Shown here one piece after another: positions 7,139 through 14,817 of a stretch of DNA of 15,877 nucleotides. Position 1 is the stretch's first letter; each line of letters starts with the position of its first letter. The notes under the pieces are model-generated. The model was not told where the DNA came from. It saw only the letters and a program-made list of their open reading frames with translations, and searched no databases. The position numbers and the translations under genes were made by a program. The DNA is from Desulfosarcina sp. (GTDB lineage Bacteria > Desulfobacterota > Desulfobacteria > Desulfobacterales > Desulfosarcinaceae): assembly GCA_018224455.1 (NCBI GenBank), contig JAGTUY010000265.1:1-15877 (forward strand). Direction: 5' to 3'.

Positions 7139-8605
7139 GTGAAACAACCCGAAATCAGTACGTTTCGACCGCGCATGCGTGTATTGAATGAAGAACAAGC
7201 CTGGGCGATCCACCATGCCGCCCTTGAAATCCTTGAAAATACCGGTTTTATGATGGCGCACCCACAGGTGAAGCGCATGCTGATCGATTCCGGTTGCCGC
7301 TTGGACGATGAGGGCCGAATGTTGATGCCGGCGCGCCTGGTCGAAGATGCCATCAAGTCGGCGCCGCACCAGATTACCCTTTACGACCAGCAGGGGCATC
7401 GAGCCATGCCGTTGGTGGACAGCAATTTTTACTTTGGTACCGGCTCGGACACAATCTTTACCATTGATCTTGAAACCGGCGAACGTCGGCGAACCGTGCT
7501 GGCGGATACAGGGAATTTTGCCAAATTGGTAGATGGTCTGGACAATATGGATTTTTCGATGTCCATGGGAAACCCGGCGGATGTTTCCATCGAGGATATC
7601 TACGTCCATGTCTTTGCAGAAATGGTTAAACAAAGCAACAAGCCCATCTGCTTTATCGCCGACAGCGGCCGGGATATCGCTAAAATCCACGAAATCGCCA
7701 GCCTGGTGGCCGGCGGTGAAGATCTTCTGGCCCAGCGCCCGTTCATCCTAAATTACTCGGAAGCCATCAGCCCGTTGAAGTTTCCCAACAATGTGATGGA
7801 GAAGCTGGTTTTCTGTGCCAGAAAGCAGATTCCGATCTGCCTGCCCTCGGGCTGCAATGCCGGCGGCGGGGGACCAGTAACCCTGGCAGGCGCCATGGCA
7901 TTGGGTATTGCGGAAAATCTGGTGGGGCTTACGATTCACCAGTTGACCAGCAAAGGCGCACCCTTTCTTTTCGCGCCCAACGTAAGTGTATTGGATATGC
8001 GCCACACCGTCATCTCATACGGCTGTACGGAGTGGAGCCTTACACAGGCAGCCTTGGCCGATATGCGTGACATGATTTACAAACTGCCCATCTGGTCTTT
8101 CGCCGGAGCGACCGATGCCAAAACCGTGGACGCCCAGGCCGGTGCCGAAGGCATGCTCTCTATCATCACGGCCATGCTCTCCCGCTGCAATTTCATCCAT
8201 GACGTGGGGTATATCGAATCCGGGCATACCTCCTCACTGGAGATGCTGACCCTGGCCGATGAACTGGTCGGTATGGGCCGCTATTTTGTGGATGGGCTTA
8301 AAATTGACGATGACACCCTCGCCCTGGATGTGATCGACCGCGTAGCCCGCAACGGCAGTGACGGTGCCATCTTTATCGGTGACGTTCATACCTTCAAACA
8401 TTTTAAATCGGCACTATTTAACCCGCAGTTGGCTGACCGGAGCCGTTTCGAGCATTGGAGCGACAACGGTGCGAAAGAGATGCACCAGCGCTGCAACGAA
8501 AAGGCGCGAAAAATTCTGGCTGATCACCAGGTGGTCCCTAAATCCGACGCCGTTCTCGACGGCATCGGCGCAATCCTGGTTAATGGGCAGGGGCTGCCTA
8601 ATTAG
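7139..8605 (+). CDS. MttB-superfamily (trimethylamine methyltransferase-like) protein, non-pyrrolysine
   Basis: A 488-residue member of the MttB superfamily (COG5598), whose characterised members move a methyl group from trimethylamine (pyrrolysine form) or glycine betaine and related quaternary amines (non-pyrrolysine form such as MtgB) to a corrinoid protein. The N-terminal half has LNEEQAWAIHHAALEILENTG (about 16-36), the middle has the glycine-rich LPSGCNAGGGGPVTLAGAM (235-253), and the C-terminal barrel has SFAGATDAKTVDAQAGAEGM (320-339) and DVGYIESGHTSSLEML. The frame is uninterrupted, so no UAG/pyrrolysine is used. I placed the start at GTG 7139 because AGGAGG lies six bases upstream (7127-7132); an ATG at 7064 lacks a binding site and adds 25 unconserved residues. 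No corrinoid protein or reactivase is in the window, which is odd for a catabolic demethylase. Substrate is inferred only from the family. Confidence 0.88.
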   Translation: MKQPEISTFRPRMRVLNEEQAWAIHHAALEILENTGFMMAHPQVKRMLIDSGCRLDDEGRMLMPARLVEDAIKSAPHQITLYDQQGHRAMPLVDSNFYFGTGSDTIFTIDLETGERRRTVLADTGNFAKLVDGLDNMDFSMSMGNPADVSIEDIYVHVFAEMVKQSNKPICFIADSGRDIAKIHEIASLVAGGEDLLAQRPFILNYSEAISPLKFPNNVMEKLVFCARKQIPICLPSGCNAGGGGPVTLAGAMALGIAENLVGLTIHQLTSKGAPFLFAPNVSVLDMRHTVISYGCTEWSLTQAALADMRDMIYKLPIWSFAGATDAKTVDAQAGAEGMLSIITAMLSRCNFIHDVGYIESGHTSSLEMLTLADELVGMGRYFVDGLKIDDDTLALDVIDRVARNGSDGAIFIGDVHTFKHFKSALFNPQLADRSRFEHWSDNGAKEMHQRCNEKARKILADHQVVPKSDAVLDGIGAILVNGQGLPN

Positions 8606-8724
8606 TTCAAGAGATAATATGTTTTCACGTGGTAAGGTATCCAGAAAGTATATATCAGGTACGCAACCCATGGATGCAGCTGGTTGAAACGATTATCCTG
8701 TATTTTGTTGCGATGATTAAACGC

Positions 8725-8759
8725 GTCAGGTGACCGGTTTTCCCTAATGTCGACCTGAC
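8725..8759. repeat. Inverted repeat GTCAGGT / ACCTGAC in intergenic gap
   Basis: A 7-bp exact inverted repeat with a 21-nt spacer inside the 214-bp gap between the MttB-family gene and osmC. There is no T-run after it. It could be an operator or a weak hairpin separating the methylation cassette from the stress-gene block. No convincing -35/-10 or -24/-12 promoter was found in this gap. Confidence 0.3.
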
Positions 8760-8819
8760 CTGATCCACCAACGATACCGGTAATCTCTGATCTGCCGGAG
8801 CAACCAAAGGAGGGTGATT

Positions 8820-9329
8820 ATGCCAATCAGACATTCCGAAGGAATCTGGGAAGGCACTCTAAAAAACGGGCGGGGGAAAATGCGAATCGGCAGCAGCGGG
8901 TTCGAAGTCGATTACTCCTTTCCTTCACGATTTGACAGCGGGGTCGGGACCAACCCGGAAGAGCTGCTCGGCGCGGCCCACGCCGGCTGCTTCTCCATGG
9001 CCTTGTCCTTGTTTATTGGCGAGGCAGGTTTTACGCAAAATCACATCCAGACCCGGGCGGGCGTTCATCTGGACAAAACCGAAAATGGCTTTGGCATCAG
9101 CCGGATCGAGTTGGACACGACCGCGGACGTACCCGGTATGGATGAGCAAATGTTTTTGGAGCTGGCCGAAAAAGCCAAGACCAACTGTCCGGTATCCCGT
9201 GCGCTTACCGGTGTCAAAATATCTCTTGACGCAAAGCTGGAGAGGGATCAGTCAGCGCCTGAAAAACCGGAGCCGGACTTCAATCGTGCACCGGCCGAAA
9301 AGCCGCGTTCGGCAAACAATCCCGAATAG
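8820..9329 (+). CDS. osmC: OsmC-family peroxiredoxin
   Basis: A 169-residue OsmC/Ohr-fold thiol peroxidase, expected to reduce organic hydroperoxides in the cytoplasm as a dimer. The two catalytic cysteines are in HAGCFSMAL (Cys57) and TNCPVSRAL (Cys123), and the active-site Arg and Glu are in SRFDSG (Arg37) and NPEELLGAAHAG (Glu47/48). The TNPEELLGAAHAGCFSMALS block fits the OsmC branch rather than Ohr. After about residue 142 there is a proline- and charge-rich tail of some 27 residues beyond the usual fold. The start ATG at 8820 has AAAGGAGGG five bases upstream; a GTG at 8814 overlaps that site. In other bacteria osmC is induced by osmotic stress, which fits the neighbours. Nine bases separate it from the glutaredoxin-like gene. 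Confidence 0.94.
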   Translation: MPIRHSEGIWEGTLKNGRGKMRIGSSGFEVDYSFPSRFDSGVGTNPEELLGAAHAGCFSMALSLFIGEAGFTQNHIQTRAGVHLDKTENGFGISRIELDTTADVPGMDEQMFLELAEKAKTNCPVSRALTGVKISLDAKLERDQSAPEKPEPDFNRAPAEKPRSANNPE

Positions 9330-9338
9330 GAGTCGGGC

Positions 9339-9599
9339 ATGACGTCTCACCAGGTGAAACTGTTCTCTTTGAGCACTTGCAGCCACTGCAAAGCCGTCAA
9401 GGAGTTGTTGAAGCGCTATTATGATCAACCTGTTGATGTGGTCAACGTCGATCGCCTCGACAAGGACGAACGTGGCAAGGTTTTAAAGGAGGTCAAACAG
9501 TACAACGCGCGTGTCTCTTTTCCGACTACGGTGATCGGTGACGAGGTGATCGTCGGTTACAAGGCCGATCAGATTAAAAAGGCCCTCGAGCGAGACTGA
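9339..9599 (+). CDS. Glutaredoxin-like thioredoxin-fold protein
   Basis: An 86-residue single-domain redox protein with a dithiol active site STCSHCKAVKELL (Cys14 and Cys17) and the cis-proline segment VSFPTTVIG (Pro62). The length and the strand-helix order fit class I glutaredoxins or the related NrdH-like group. The glutathione-binding TVP motif of classical Grx is replaced by FPTT, so the reductant could be glutathione or thioredoxin reductase. The ribosome binding site AGGAG (9328-9332) overlaps the stop codon of osmC, which implies translational coupling; the likely job is recycling the oxidised OsmC or other thiols under stress. Confidence 0.88.
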   Translation: MTSHQVKLFSLSTCSHCKAVKELLKRYYDQPVDVVNVDRLDKDERGKVLKEVKQYNARVSFPTTVIGDEVIVGYKADQIKKALERD

Positions 9600-9657
9600 C
9601 CGCCCCAACCGATTTGCACCGCAACCAGGCTTTGCCCAAGCCCGAGGGAGGTTCATG

Positions 9658-10929
9658 ATGATCCCAAAAACGACGGACCATCGGAAAGCCGTCAGCCAGG
9701 CGCAGGCGCTGCTAAAAAAATGCACCACCGTCCACGGATTCCTGGCCAGTCCCACCGACAATGATAATTACCGGCGCATTTGGGGACGGGACGGGATTAT
9801 CATCGGACTGGCGGCGTTGATGACCGGCGATGAAGACATGATCGCAGCGCTTGGCGATACGCTGGAAACACTGGCCGAACACCAGGGGCCTCACGGCGAG
9901 ATTCCCAGCAATGTTGACCTAAACAGCGGGCGCGTCAGCTACGGCGGCATGACCGGCCGAGTGGATGCGGACCTCTGGTTCGTGATCGGATGCGGTGAAT
10001 ATTGGCAAGCCATCGATGATGACTCCTTCATCGAACGTATGCTGCCGGTTATCGAGAAGGTGGCCTTTTTGCTGGGCGCCTGGGAGTTCAACAATCGGGG
10101 GTTGCTGTATGTACCCGCCACCGGCGACTGGGCGGACGAGTATGTCCACAACGGTTATATTCTCTACGATCAGCTGCTCTATCTGCAGGCCTTGAGAACC
10201 CTTCATCACATTCGGCAACAGATCACCGGCTCCGATGACCACGACTTGCGCACCCGGATCAGTCTTTTGAAGCATAGGATTCAGGCCAACTACTGGTTCG
10301 GTTCGGATGAAAAGATCCCCGACGATGTCTATCACGAGATTCTTTTTGAAAAAGGCCGCAAGGCAGCCGACCGATGCACCCGCCAATACTGGCTGCCATT
10401 TTTTTCACCCCACGGTTACGGTTATCGATTTGATGGATTCGCCAATGTACTGGCCTCGCTCCTCGGTGTGTCCACCCCGTCGCGTCGCCGGACGGTCGAC
10501 GACTACATCGAACGCTTTGTCATAACGGACGAAATCAAGCTGCTGCCTGCTTTCTATCCGGTCATCAAACCGGTGGACAAAGATTGGGAGGATCTGCAGA
10601 TCACCTTTTCATATAGTTTTAAAAACCGTCCCCATGAATTTCACAACGGCGGCTTGTGGCCGATGGTCACCGGCTTCTACGTGGCCGACCTGGCGTTGCG
10701 CGGGGAAACCGAAAAGGCTAAACGTTACCTGGCCGGCATCCATGGCGCCAATGCCATGTCCATGGACGACCAACCCTGGGGCTTCCCCGAATATGTCAAC
10801 GGCAGCGATTTCTCACCCGGTGGAAACCGCCACCAATGCTGGAGCGCCTCCGCGGCCCTCATGGGGCACTATGCCCTGAAAGGCAAAAAGGTGTTTAGGC
10901 TCCATGAAGACAATACTCCTGTGCAGTGA
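9658..10929 (+). CDS. Six-hairpin glycosidase, invertase / amylo-1,6-glucosidase-like
   Basis: A protein of 423 residues (424 if the ATG at 9655 is used) resembling (alpha/alpha)6-barrel glycoside hydrolases. Evidence: NYRRIWGRDGIIIGLAALMT (38-57), with the W-x-R-D-G element common at the entry of such barrels; a GRVDADLWFVIGCGEYW helix (101-117); ATGDWADEYVHNGYILYDQL (155-174) with acidic residues suited to catalysis; and SFKNRPHEFHNGGLWPMVTG (321-340), close to the N-R-P-x-x-x-H-N-G-G-x-W-P stretch of GH100 neutral/alkaline invertases and to the HNGxxWP of glycogen-debranching glucosidases. No signal peptide, so a cytoplasmic sugar is the likely substrate. The GGGAGG site (9646-9651) fits the ATG at 9658 best. 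It overlaps the sucrose-phosphatase-like gene by 26 bp, which favours sucrose or a related glucoside, but the specificity is inference. Confidence 0.75.
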   Translation: MIPKTTDHRKAVSQAQALLKKCTTVHGFLASPTDNDNYRRIWGRDGIIIGLAALMTGDEDMIAALGDTLETLAEHQGPHGEIPSNVDLNSGRVSYGGMTGRVDADLWFVIGCGEYWQAIDDDSFIERMLPVIEKVAFLLGAWEFNNRGLLYVPATGDWADEYVHNGYILYDQLLYLQALRTLHHIRQQITGSDDHDLRTRISLLKHRIQANYWFGSDEKIPDDVYHEILFEKGRKAADRCTRQYWLPFFSPHGYGYRFDGFANVLASLLGVSTPSRRRTVDDYIERFVITDEIKLLPAFYPVIKPVDKDWEDLQITFSYSFKNRPHEFHNGGLWPMVTGFYVADLALRGETEKAKRYLAGIHGANAMSMDDQPWGFPEYVNGSDFSPGGNRHQCWSASAALMGHYALKGKKVFRLHEDNTPVQ

Positions 10930-11743
10930 TCTGGACCGCACCCTGATTCCCAACGGTGCCGAAGAGGAATCATCTCAAGCCCGGCCGCTGTTCGCCCGTT
11001 TGGCCGCCCATCCACAGCTGCGCCTGGCTTATGTCAGCGGTCGCGACAAGAACCTTGTCAAAGAGGCCATCGCCGAATTTAAACTGCCCAAGCCCGATTT
11101 TGTCATCGGCGATGTGGGCACCACCCTCTACCACGTAGAAGGGAGCCGGTGGAAAATGAACCAGGGATGGCAGCTCGAGATCGGCCGGGATTGGCATGGC
11201 CGCGGTCATGACGACATCACCAAGCGGCTGGCCGACATGGATGGAAAAGACCTCGAACTGCAGGCACCTGATAAGCAGAACCGTTATAAAGTCAGCTATT
11301 ACACGGACCCTTCGATCAATCCCCGGACTCTCAGTCAGTATATTTCGGACCTTCTTGACGACCATGATATCGCGACCCATATCATCTGGAGTCGCGACGA
11401 TGCCGAAGATACTGGGCTGCTGGACATTTTACCCCGCCGGGCCAACAAATTGCGGGCGATCCGATTCTTAATGAACGAAAAAACGGTTGAGGAATCGAAT
11501 ACTATATTTGCCGGCGACAGCGGCAACGATCTGGATGTGCTGGTCAGCGGCCTTCAGGCCGTCCTGGTCAAAAATGCTGCCGAGGATGTTCGCAAAACGG
11601 CATGCCATCGCCTGGCCGAGAAGGGGCTCGATGATCGGCTCTATCTCGCCAAAGGTGGTTTTAAGGGCATGAACGGCAACTATGCCGCCGGGGTGCTGGA
11701 AGGATTTGCCCATTTTTTCCCCGAGATTGCGGATTGGATATAA
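10904..11743 (+). CDS. Sucrose-6-phosphate phosphatase-like HAD-IIB hydrolase
   Basis: A 279-residue HAD-superfamily phosphatase of the sucrose-phosphatase type. Motif I is CSDLDRTLIPNG (7-18, Asp9 and Asp11), motif II AYVSGRDK (42-49, Ser45), the cap holds RYKVSYYTDPS (127-137), and the motif III/IV part has DILPRRANKLRAIRFL (174-189) and FAGDSGNDLDVL (202-213). The cap sequence and the L-P-x-x-A-x-K-x-x-A-I-R-F-L pattern are like sucrose-phosphatases rather than trehalose- or mannosylglycerate-phosphatases. It would release sucrose from sucrose-6-phosphate. No sucrose-phosphate synthase is in the window. The start lies inside the preceding gene, in another frame, with only a weak TAGG site, so translation is probably coupled. 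Sucrose is a known compatible solute, which suits the neighbourhood. Confidence 0.83.
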   Translation: MKTILLCSDLDRTLIPNGAEEESSQARPLFARLAAHPQLRLAYVSGRDKNLVKEAIAEFKLPKPDFVIGDVGTTLYHVEGSRWKMNQGWQLEIGRDWHGRGHDDITKRLADMDGKDLELQAPDKQNRYKVSYYTDPSINPRTLSQYISDLLDDHDIATHIIWSRDDAEDTGLLDILPRRANKLRAIRFLMNEKTVEESNTIFAGDSGNDLDVLVSGLQAVLVKNAAEDVRKTACHRLAEKGLDDRLYLAKGGFKGMNGNYAAGVLEGFAHFFPEIADWI

Positions 11744-11760
11744 ACTGGAACACAGAATGG

Positions 11761-12885
11761 ATGGGCGATCAAATGTTGAATAACACCATATGGGGAAATC
11801 CGATTGAAACGTGGCTGATTGCTCTGGGTGTCTCTGTTGGGCTGTTGCTCGCCGTTAAACTGATCAGAGACTTTCTGGTGCGCCGGTTCTTCAGACTCGA
11901 CCAGAGCCGGGAGGACGATATCAATGCCTTGATTGCTGCGATGGTGAAAAGCGTCTCGATGCCCATTGTGGCCCTGCTATTTTTAAATATCGGCGCCCAA
12001 GGGTTGGACATCCCGGCGAAATTGAGCATCTGGGTTTCCGCGCTGGCAATGATTGCCGTGATTATCCAGATCGCCAGGTGGGGCAATGTTCTCATCTCCT
12101 TCGGGTTCAAACGCTATCAGAAAAAACATGCGCTGGAAAACGGTGAGCGTATCACCACGCTTCGCGCCCTGTCTTTTGTCGGGCGAACGGTGCTGTTTAC
12201 CATCGCCGCCCTGCTGGCCCTCGATAATGTTCCCGGCGTGAAGATCACGACGCTGGTCGCCAGTCTGGGGATTGGTGGCATTGCCGTTGCCATGGCGTTG
12301 CAGAATGTTCTCGGGGACATATTTGCCTCCCTGTCGATCCTGCTGGACAAGCCCTTTGTTATCGGCGACTTCATCATTGTCGAGGCCCACATGGGTACCG
12401 TTGAATACATCGGTCTGAAGACCACCCGCATTCGCAGCCTGTCCGGCGAGCAGCTGGTCTTTTCCAACAGCGATCTTCTCAAAAGCCGCGTCCGCAATTA
12501 CAAGCGCATGGCCGAACGGCGTGTGGTCTTTTCCATCGGTGTGGTATATCAGACCGACTATGACACCCTGAAAAAAATTCCCGGCTTGATCCGTCAAATT
12601 ATCGAAGATCAGGAGCATGTCCGATTTGACCGATCCCATTTTCAAGGCTACGGAGAATTTTCACTCAATTTCGAGACCGTCTACTATGTCCTGTCACCGG
12701 ACTATAACCGTTACATGGACATCCAGCAGGCCATCAATCTGGCAATCTTTCGTCAGTTCGAAACACTGAACATCGGCTTTGCCTATCCCACCCGGACTGT
12801 TTTTCTCACAGGAGGCCCCGGGCAGGACGACGATGGCACAACCCAATCAGGTTCAATACAGCTTGCATATCCCGCGAATACATAA
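11761..12885 (+). CDS. MscS-family mechanosensitive channel
   Basis: An inner-membrane channel that opens on hypo-osmotic shock and lets solutes escape. From the ATG at 11761 it has 374 residues: hydrophobic segments at about 15-35, 63-80, 88-112 and 138-155, then the pore helix TLVASLGIGGIAVAMALQNV (164-183), followed by the DIFASLSILLDKPFVIGDFI turn and the beta domain GTVEYIGLKTTRIRS (212-226), and a soluble alpha/beta C-terminus. It is somewhat longer than E. coli MscS at the N-terminus (an extra membrane helix). The exact start is unclear: a TTG at 11734 and ATGs at 11761 and 11773 are all in frame and none has a good ribosome binding site. It begins about 17 bp after the phosphatase stop, so coupling is likely. 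Context with osmolyte genes fits an emergency valve. Confidence 0.93.
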   Translation: MGDQMLNNTIWGNPIETWLIALGVSVGLLLAVKLIRDFLVRRFFRLDQSREDDINALIAAMVKSVSMPIVALLFLNIGAQGLDIPAKLSIWVSALAMIAVIIQIARWGNVLISFGFKRYQKKHALENGERITTLRALSFVGRTVLFTIAALLALDNVPGVKITTLVASLGIGGIAVAMALQNVLGDIFASLSILLDKPFVIGDFIIVEAHMGTVEYIGLKTTRIRSLSGEQLVFSNSDLLKSRVRNYKRMAERRVVFSIGVVYQTDYDTLKKIPGLIRQIIEDQEHVRFDRSHFQGYGEFSLNFETVYYVLSPDYNRYMDIQQAINLAIFRQFETLNIGFAYPTRTVFLTGGPGQDDDGTTQSGSIQLAYPANT

Positions 12886-12984
12886 ATCCCCCCATTTGAA
12901 ATCGATGCTGTTTTGATACCCTTGCGGTAGTTTGTGTGTTGCATTTTCGCATTGACCAACCAGCCAAGGAGGAACAAGCCAACC

Positions 12985-14757
12985 ATGTGTGGAATTTGTG
13001 GCCAGATCAGTTTCAACGGACAAGCGGCTGATGTCGCGCCCGTAATCAAAATGACCGAGAGGATGAAGAACCGTGGCCCCGATGCGCTGGGTCTGCATGT
13101 CCATGGGGGCAACGCGCTAGGGCACCGTCGCCTAAAGATCATCGACCTGAGCGAACGCGCCCATCAACCCATGGTGGACAACGCACTGGGGCTGTCCATC
13201 GTCTATAACGGGGCCATCTATAACTACGATGAACTAAGGGTGGAACTGCAGGGGAAAGGCTATGATTTCTTTTCTCACGGAGACACCGAGGTTATTTTAA
13301 AAGCCTATCACGCCTGGGGAAAAGATTGTGTCCAACACCTCAACGGAATGTTTGCCTTCGCCATCACCCATCGTGACAGCGGGGAGACCTTCATCGCACG
13401 GGACCGGTTAGGCATCAAACCACTTTACTTTTCCAAAACGGAAAAGGCATTCCGTTTTTCCTCTTCGCTGCCGGCGCTGCTGGCGTATGACGATATCGGA
13501 AAAGCCATCGATCCCGTGGCCCTGCACCACTACATGACCTTTCATTCGGTGGTGCCGGCGCCTCATACGATCCTCAGAGACGTCAAAAAGATGAAGCCAG
13601 GCACGACCCTGACCGTCACACCTGACGGCAACGTCGACGAAGCCATCTATTGGACCTTGGATTTTACGCCATCGGCAGATGAAATGCACTATGGGCTTGA
13701 AGACTGGGCGGAACTCCTGCTGGTTCATCTGCGCAAGGCGGTCAAGCGCCGCCTTACCGCCGATGTCCCTGTCGGTGTGCTGCTCTCCGGCGGGTTGGAT
13801 TCCAGCCTGATCGTGGGGCTGCTGGCGGAACTCGGACAGTGGGACGTCAACACGTTTTCAATCGGTTTCAAGGATGTCAACGGCGAAGGTGGGAATGAAT
13901 TTGCCTATTCGGATATCATTGCCAATCACTATGGCACCCACCACCATCGGATCGAGGCTGAAGACCAGCGTGTCTTGCCTTCGCTGGACCGGTGCATCCG
14001 TGCCATGAGCGAACCGATGGTCAGTCACGATTGTATCGGTTTCTATCTTTTAAGCGAAGCGGTATCGCGGCACGTCAAAGTCGTCCAGAGCGGTCAGGGC
14101 GCCGATGAAATCTTCGGCGGTTATCACTGGTATCCACCAATGATGGAGAGCAAGGATGGTGTCTATGACTATGTCAGCCATTTTTTCGATCGCCCACACA
14201 CTGAGTACGCCGCCGCCGTCAATGCCAGATTTGTCGGTGACGATCACAGTCTCGATTTTGTCCATCACCATTTTAGCCAGCCAGGGGCGCAATCCGCAGT
14301 GGATCGGGCCCTGCGCATCGACACCACCGTCATGCTGACCGACGATCCGGTTAAACGGGTGGACAACATGACCATGGCCTGGGGTCTGGAAGCACGGGTA
14401 CCCTTTCTGGACCACGAGTTGGTCGAGTTCAGTGCGCGCATACCGGCAACGTTGAAGGTGGGTCACGGCGGCAAGCATGTGCTCAAAAAAGCGGCTCGGT
14501 CGGTGATTCCGGACGAAGTGATCGATCGACCCAAAGGTTATTTTCCGGTTCCTGCGCTGAAATACCTGGATGGTGATTACCTGACCTTTGTCGCCGATAC
14601 GCTGCATTCATCCAAAAGCCGCCAGCGGGCTATTTTCAACCCCGAATACATCGAGCATGTCCTCGATAAACCTGACGCACATATCACCCCGTTAAAGGGA
14701 TCAAAATTATGGCAAATGGCGGTGCTTGAGCATTGGCTCACGGTACAGGGAATTTAA
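12985..14757 (+). CDS. asnO: N-acetylglutaminylglutamine amidotransferase (asparagine synthase family)
   Basis: A 590-residue glutamine-dependent amidotransferase. The N-terminal Ntn domain starts MCGICGQISF, with Cys2 as the nucleophile after Met removal, and has KNRGPDALG (28-36) and IVYNGAIYNYDELR (72-85). The C-terminal synthetase domain has the pyrophosphate loop VLLSGGLDSSLIVG (265-278) and QSGQGADEIFGGYHWYP (368-384). It could be taken for asparagine synthetase B, but the next gene is an N-acetylglutaminylglutamine synthetase; this pair (asnO-ngg in Sinorhizobium meliloti) makes the dipeptide osmolyte NAGGN, and this enzyme adds the terminal amide. The ATG at 12985 is required to place Cys at position 2; AAGGAGG lies 12 bases upstream. 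It sits 99 bp after the MscS gene, with no clear terminator between. Confidence 0.9.
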   Translation: MCGICGQISFNGQAADVAPVIKMTERMKNRGPDALGLHVHGGNALGHRRLKIIDLSERAHQPMVDNALGLSIVYNGAIYNYDELRVELQGKGYDFFSHGDTEVILKAYHAWGKDCVQHLNGMFAFAITHRDSGETFIARDRLGIKPLYFSKTEKAFRFSSSLPALLAYDDIGKAIDPVALHHYMTFHSVVPAPHTILRDVKKMKPGTTLTVTPDGNVDEAIYWTLDFTPSADEMHYGLEDWAELLLVHLRKAVKRRLTADVPVGVLLSGGLDSSLIVGLLAELGQWDVNTFSIGFKDVNGEGGNEFAYSDIIANHYGTHHHRIEAEDQRVLPSLDRCIRAMSEPMVSHDCIGFYLLSEAVSRHVKVVQSGQGADEIFGGYHWYPPMMESKDGVYDYVSHFFDRPHTEYAAAVNARFVGDDHSLDFVHHHFSQPGAQSAVDRALRIDTTVMLTDDPVKRVDNMTMAWGLEARVPFLDHELVEFSARIPATLKVGHGGKHVLKKAARSVIPDEVIDRPKGYFPVPALKYLDGDYLTFVADTLHSSKSRQRAIFNPEYIEHVLDKPDAHITPLKGSKLWQMAVLEHWLTVQGI

Positions 14758-14817
14758 GGGCTTTCTGATACCTGGCTTCTCTATCCATACATACCACCAA
14801 ACAAGGAGGAAAAGCAG

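Noticed and set aside
7139..8605. Pyrrolysine-containing trimethylamine methyltransferase
   Set aside because: The reading frame is continuous through the whole length with no in-frame UAG.
12928..12943. Second sigma-54 promoter before asnO
   Set aside because: TTGCA is a good -12 element, but the -24 position reads TAGTTT instead of TGGCAC, so the match is too weak.
12985..14757. Plain asparagine synthetase B
   Set aside because: Domain content would allow it, but the directly following GNAT/ATP-grasp fusion gene identifies the NAGGN amidotransferase context.
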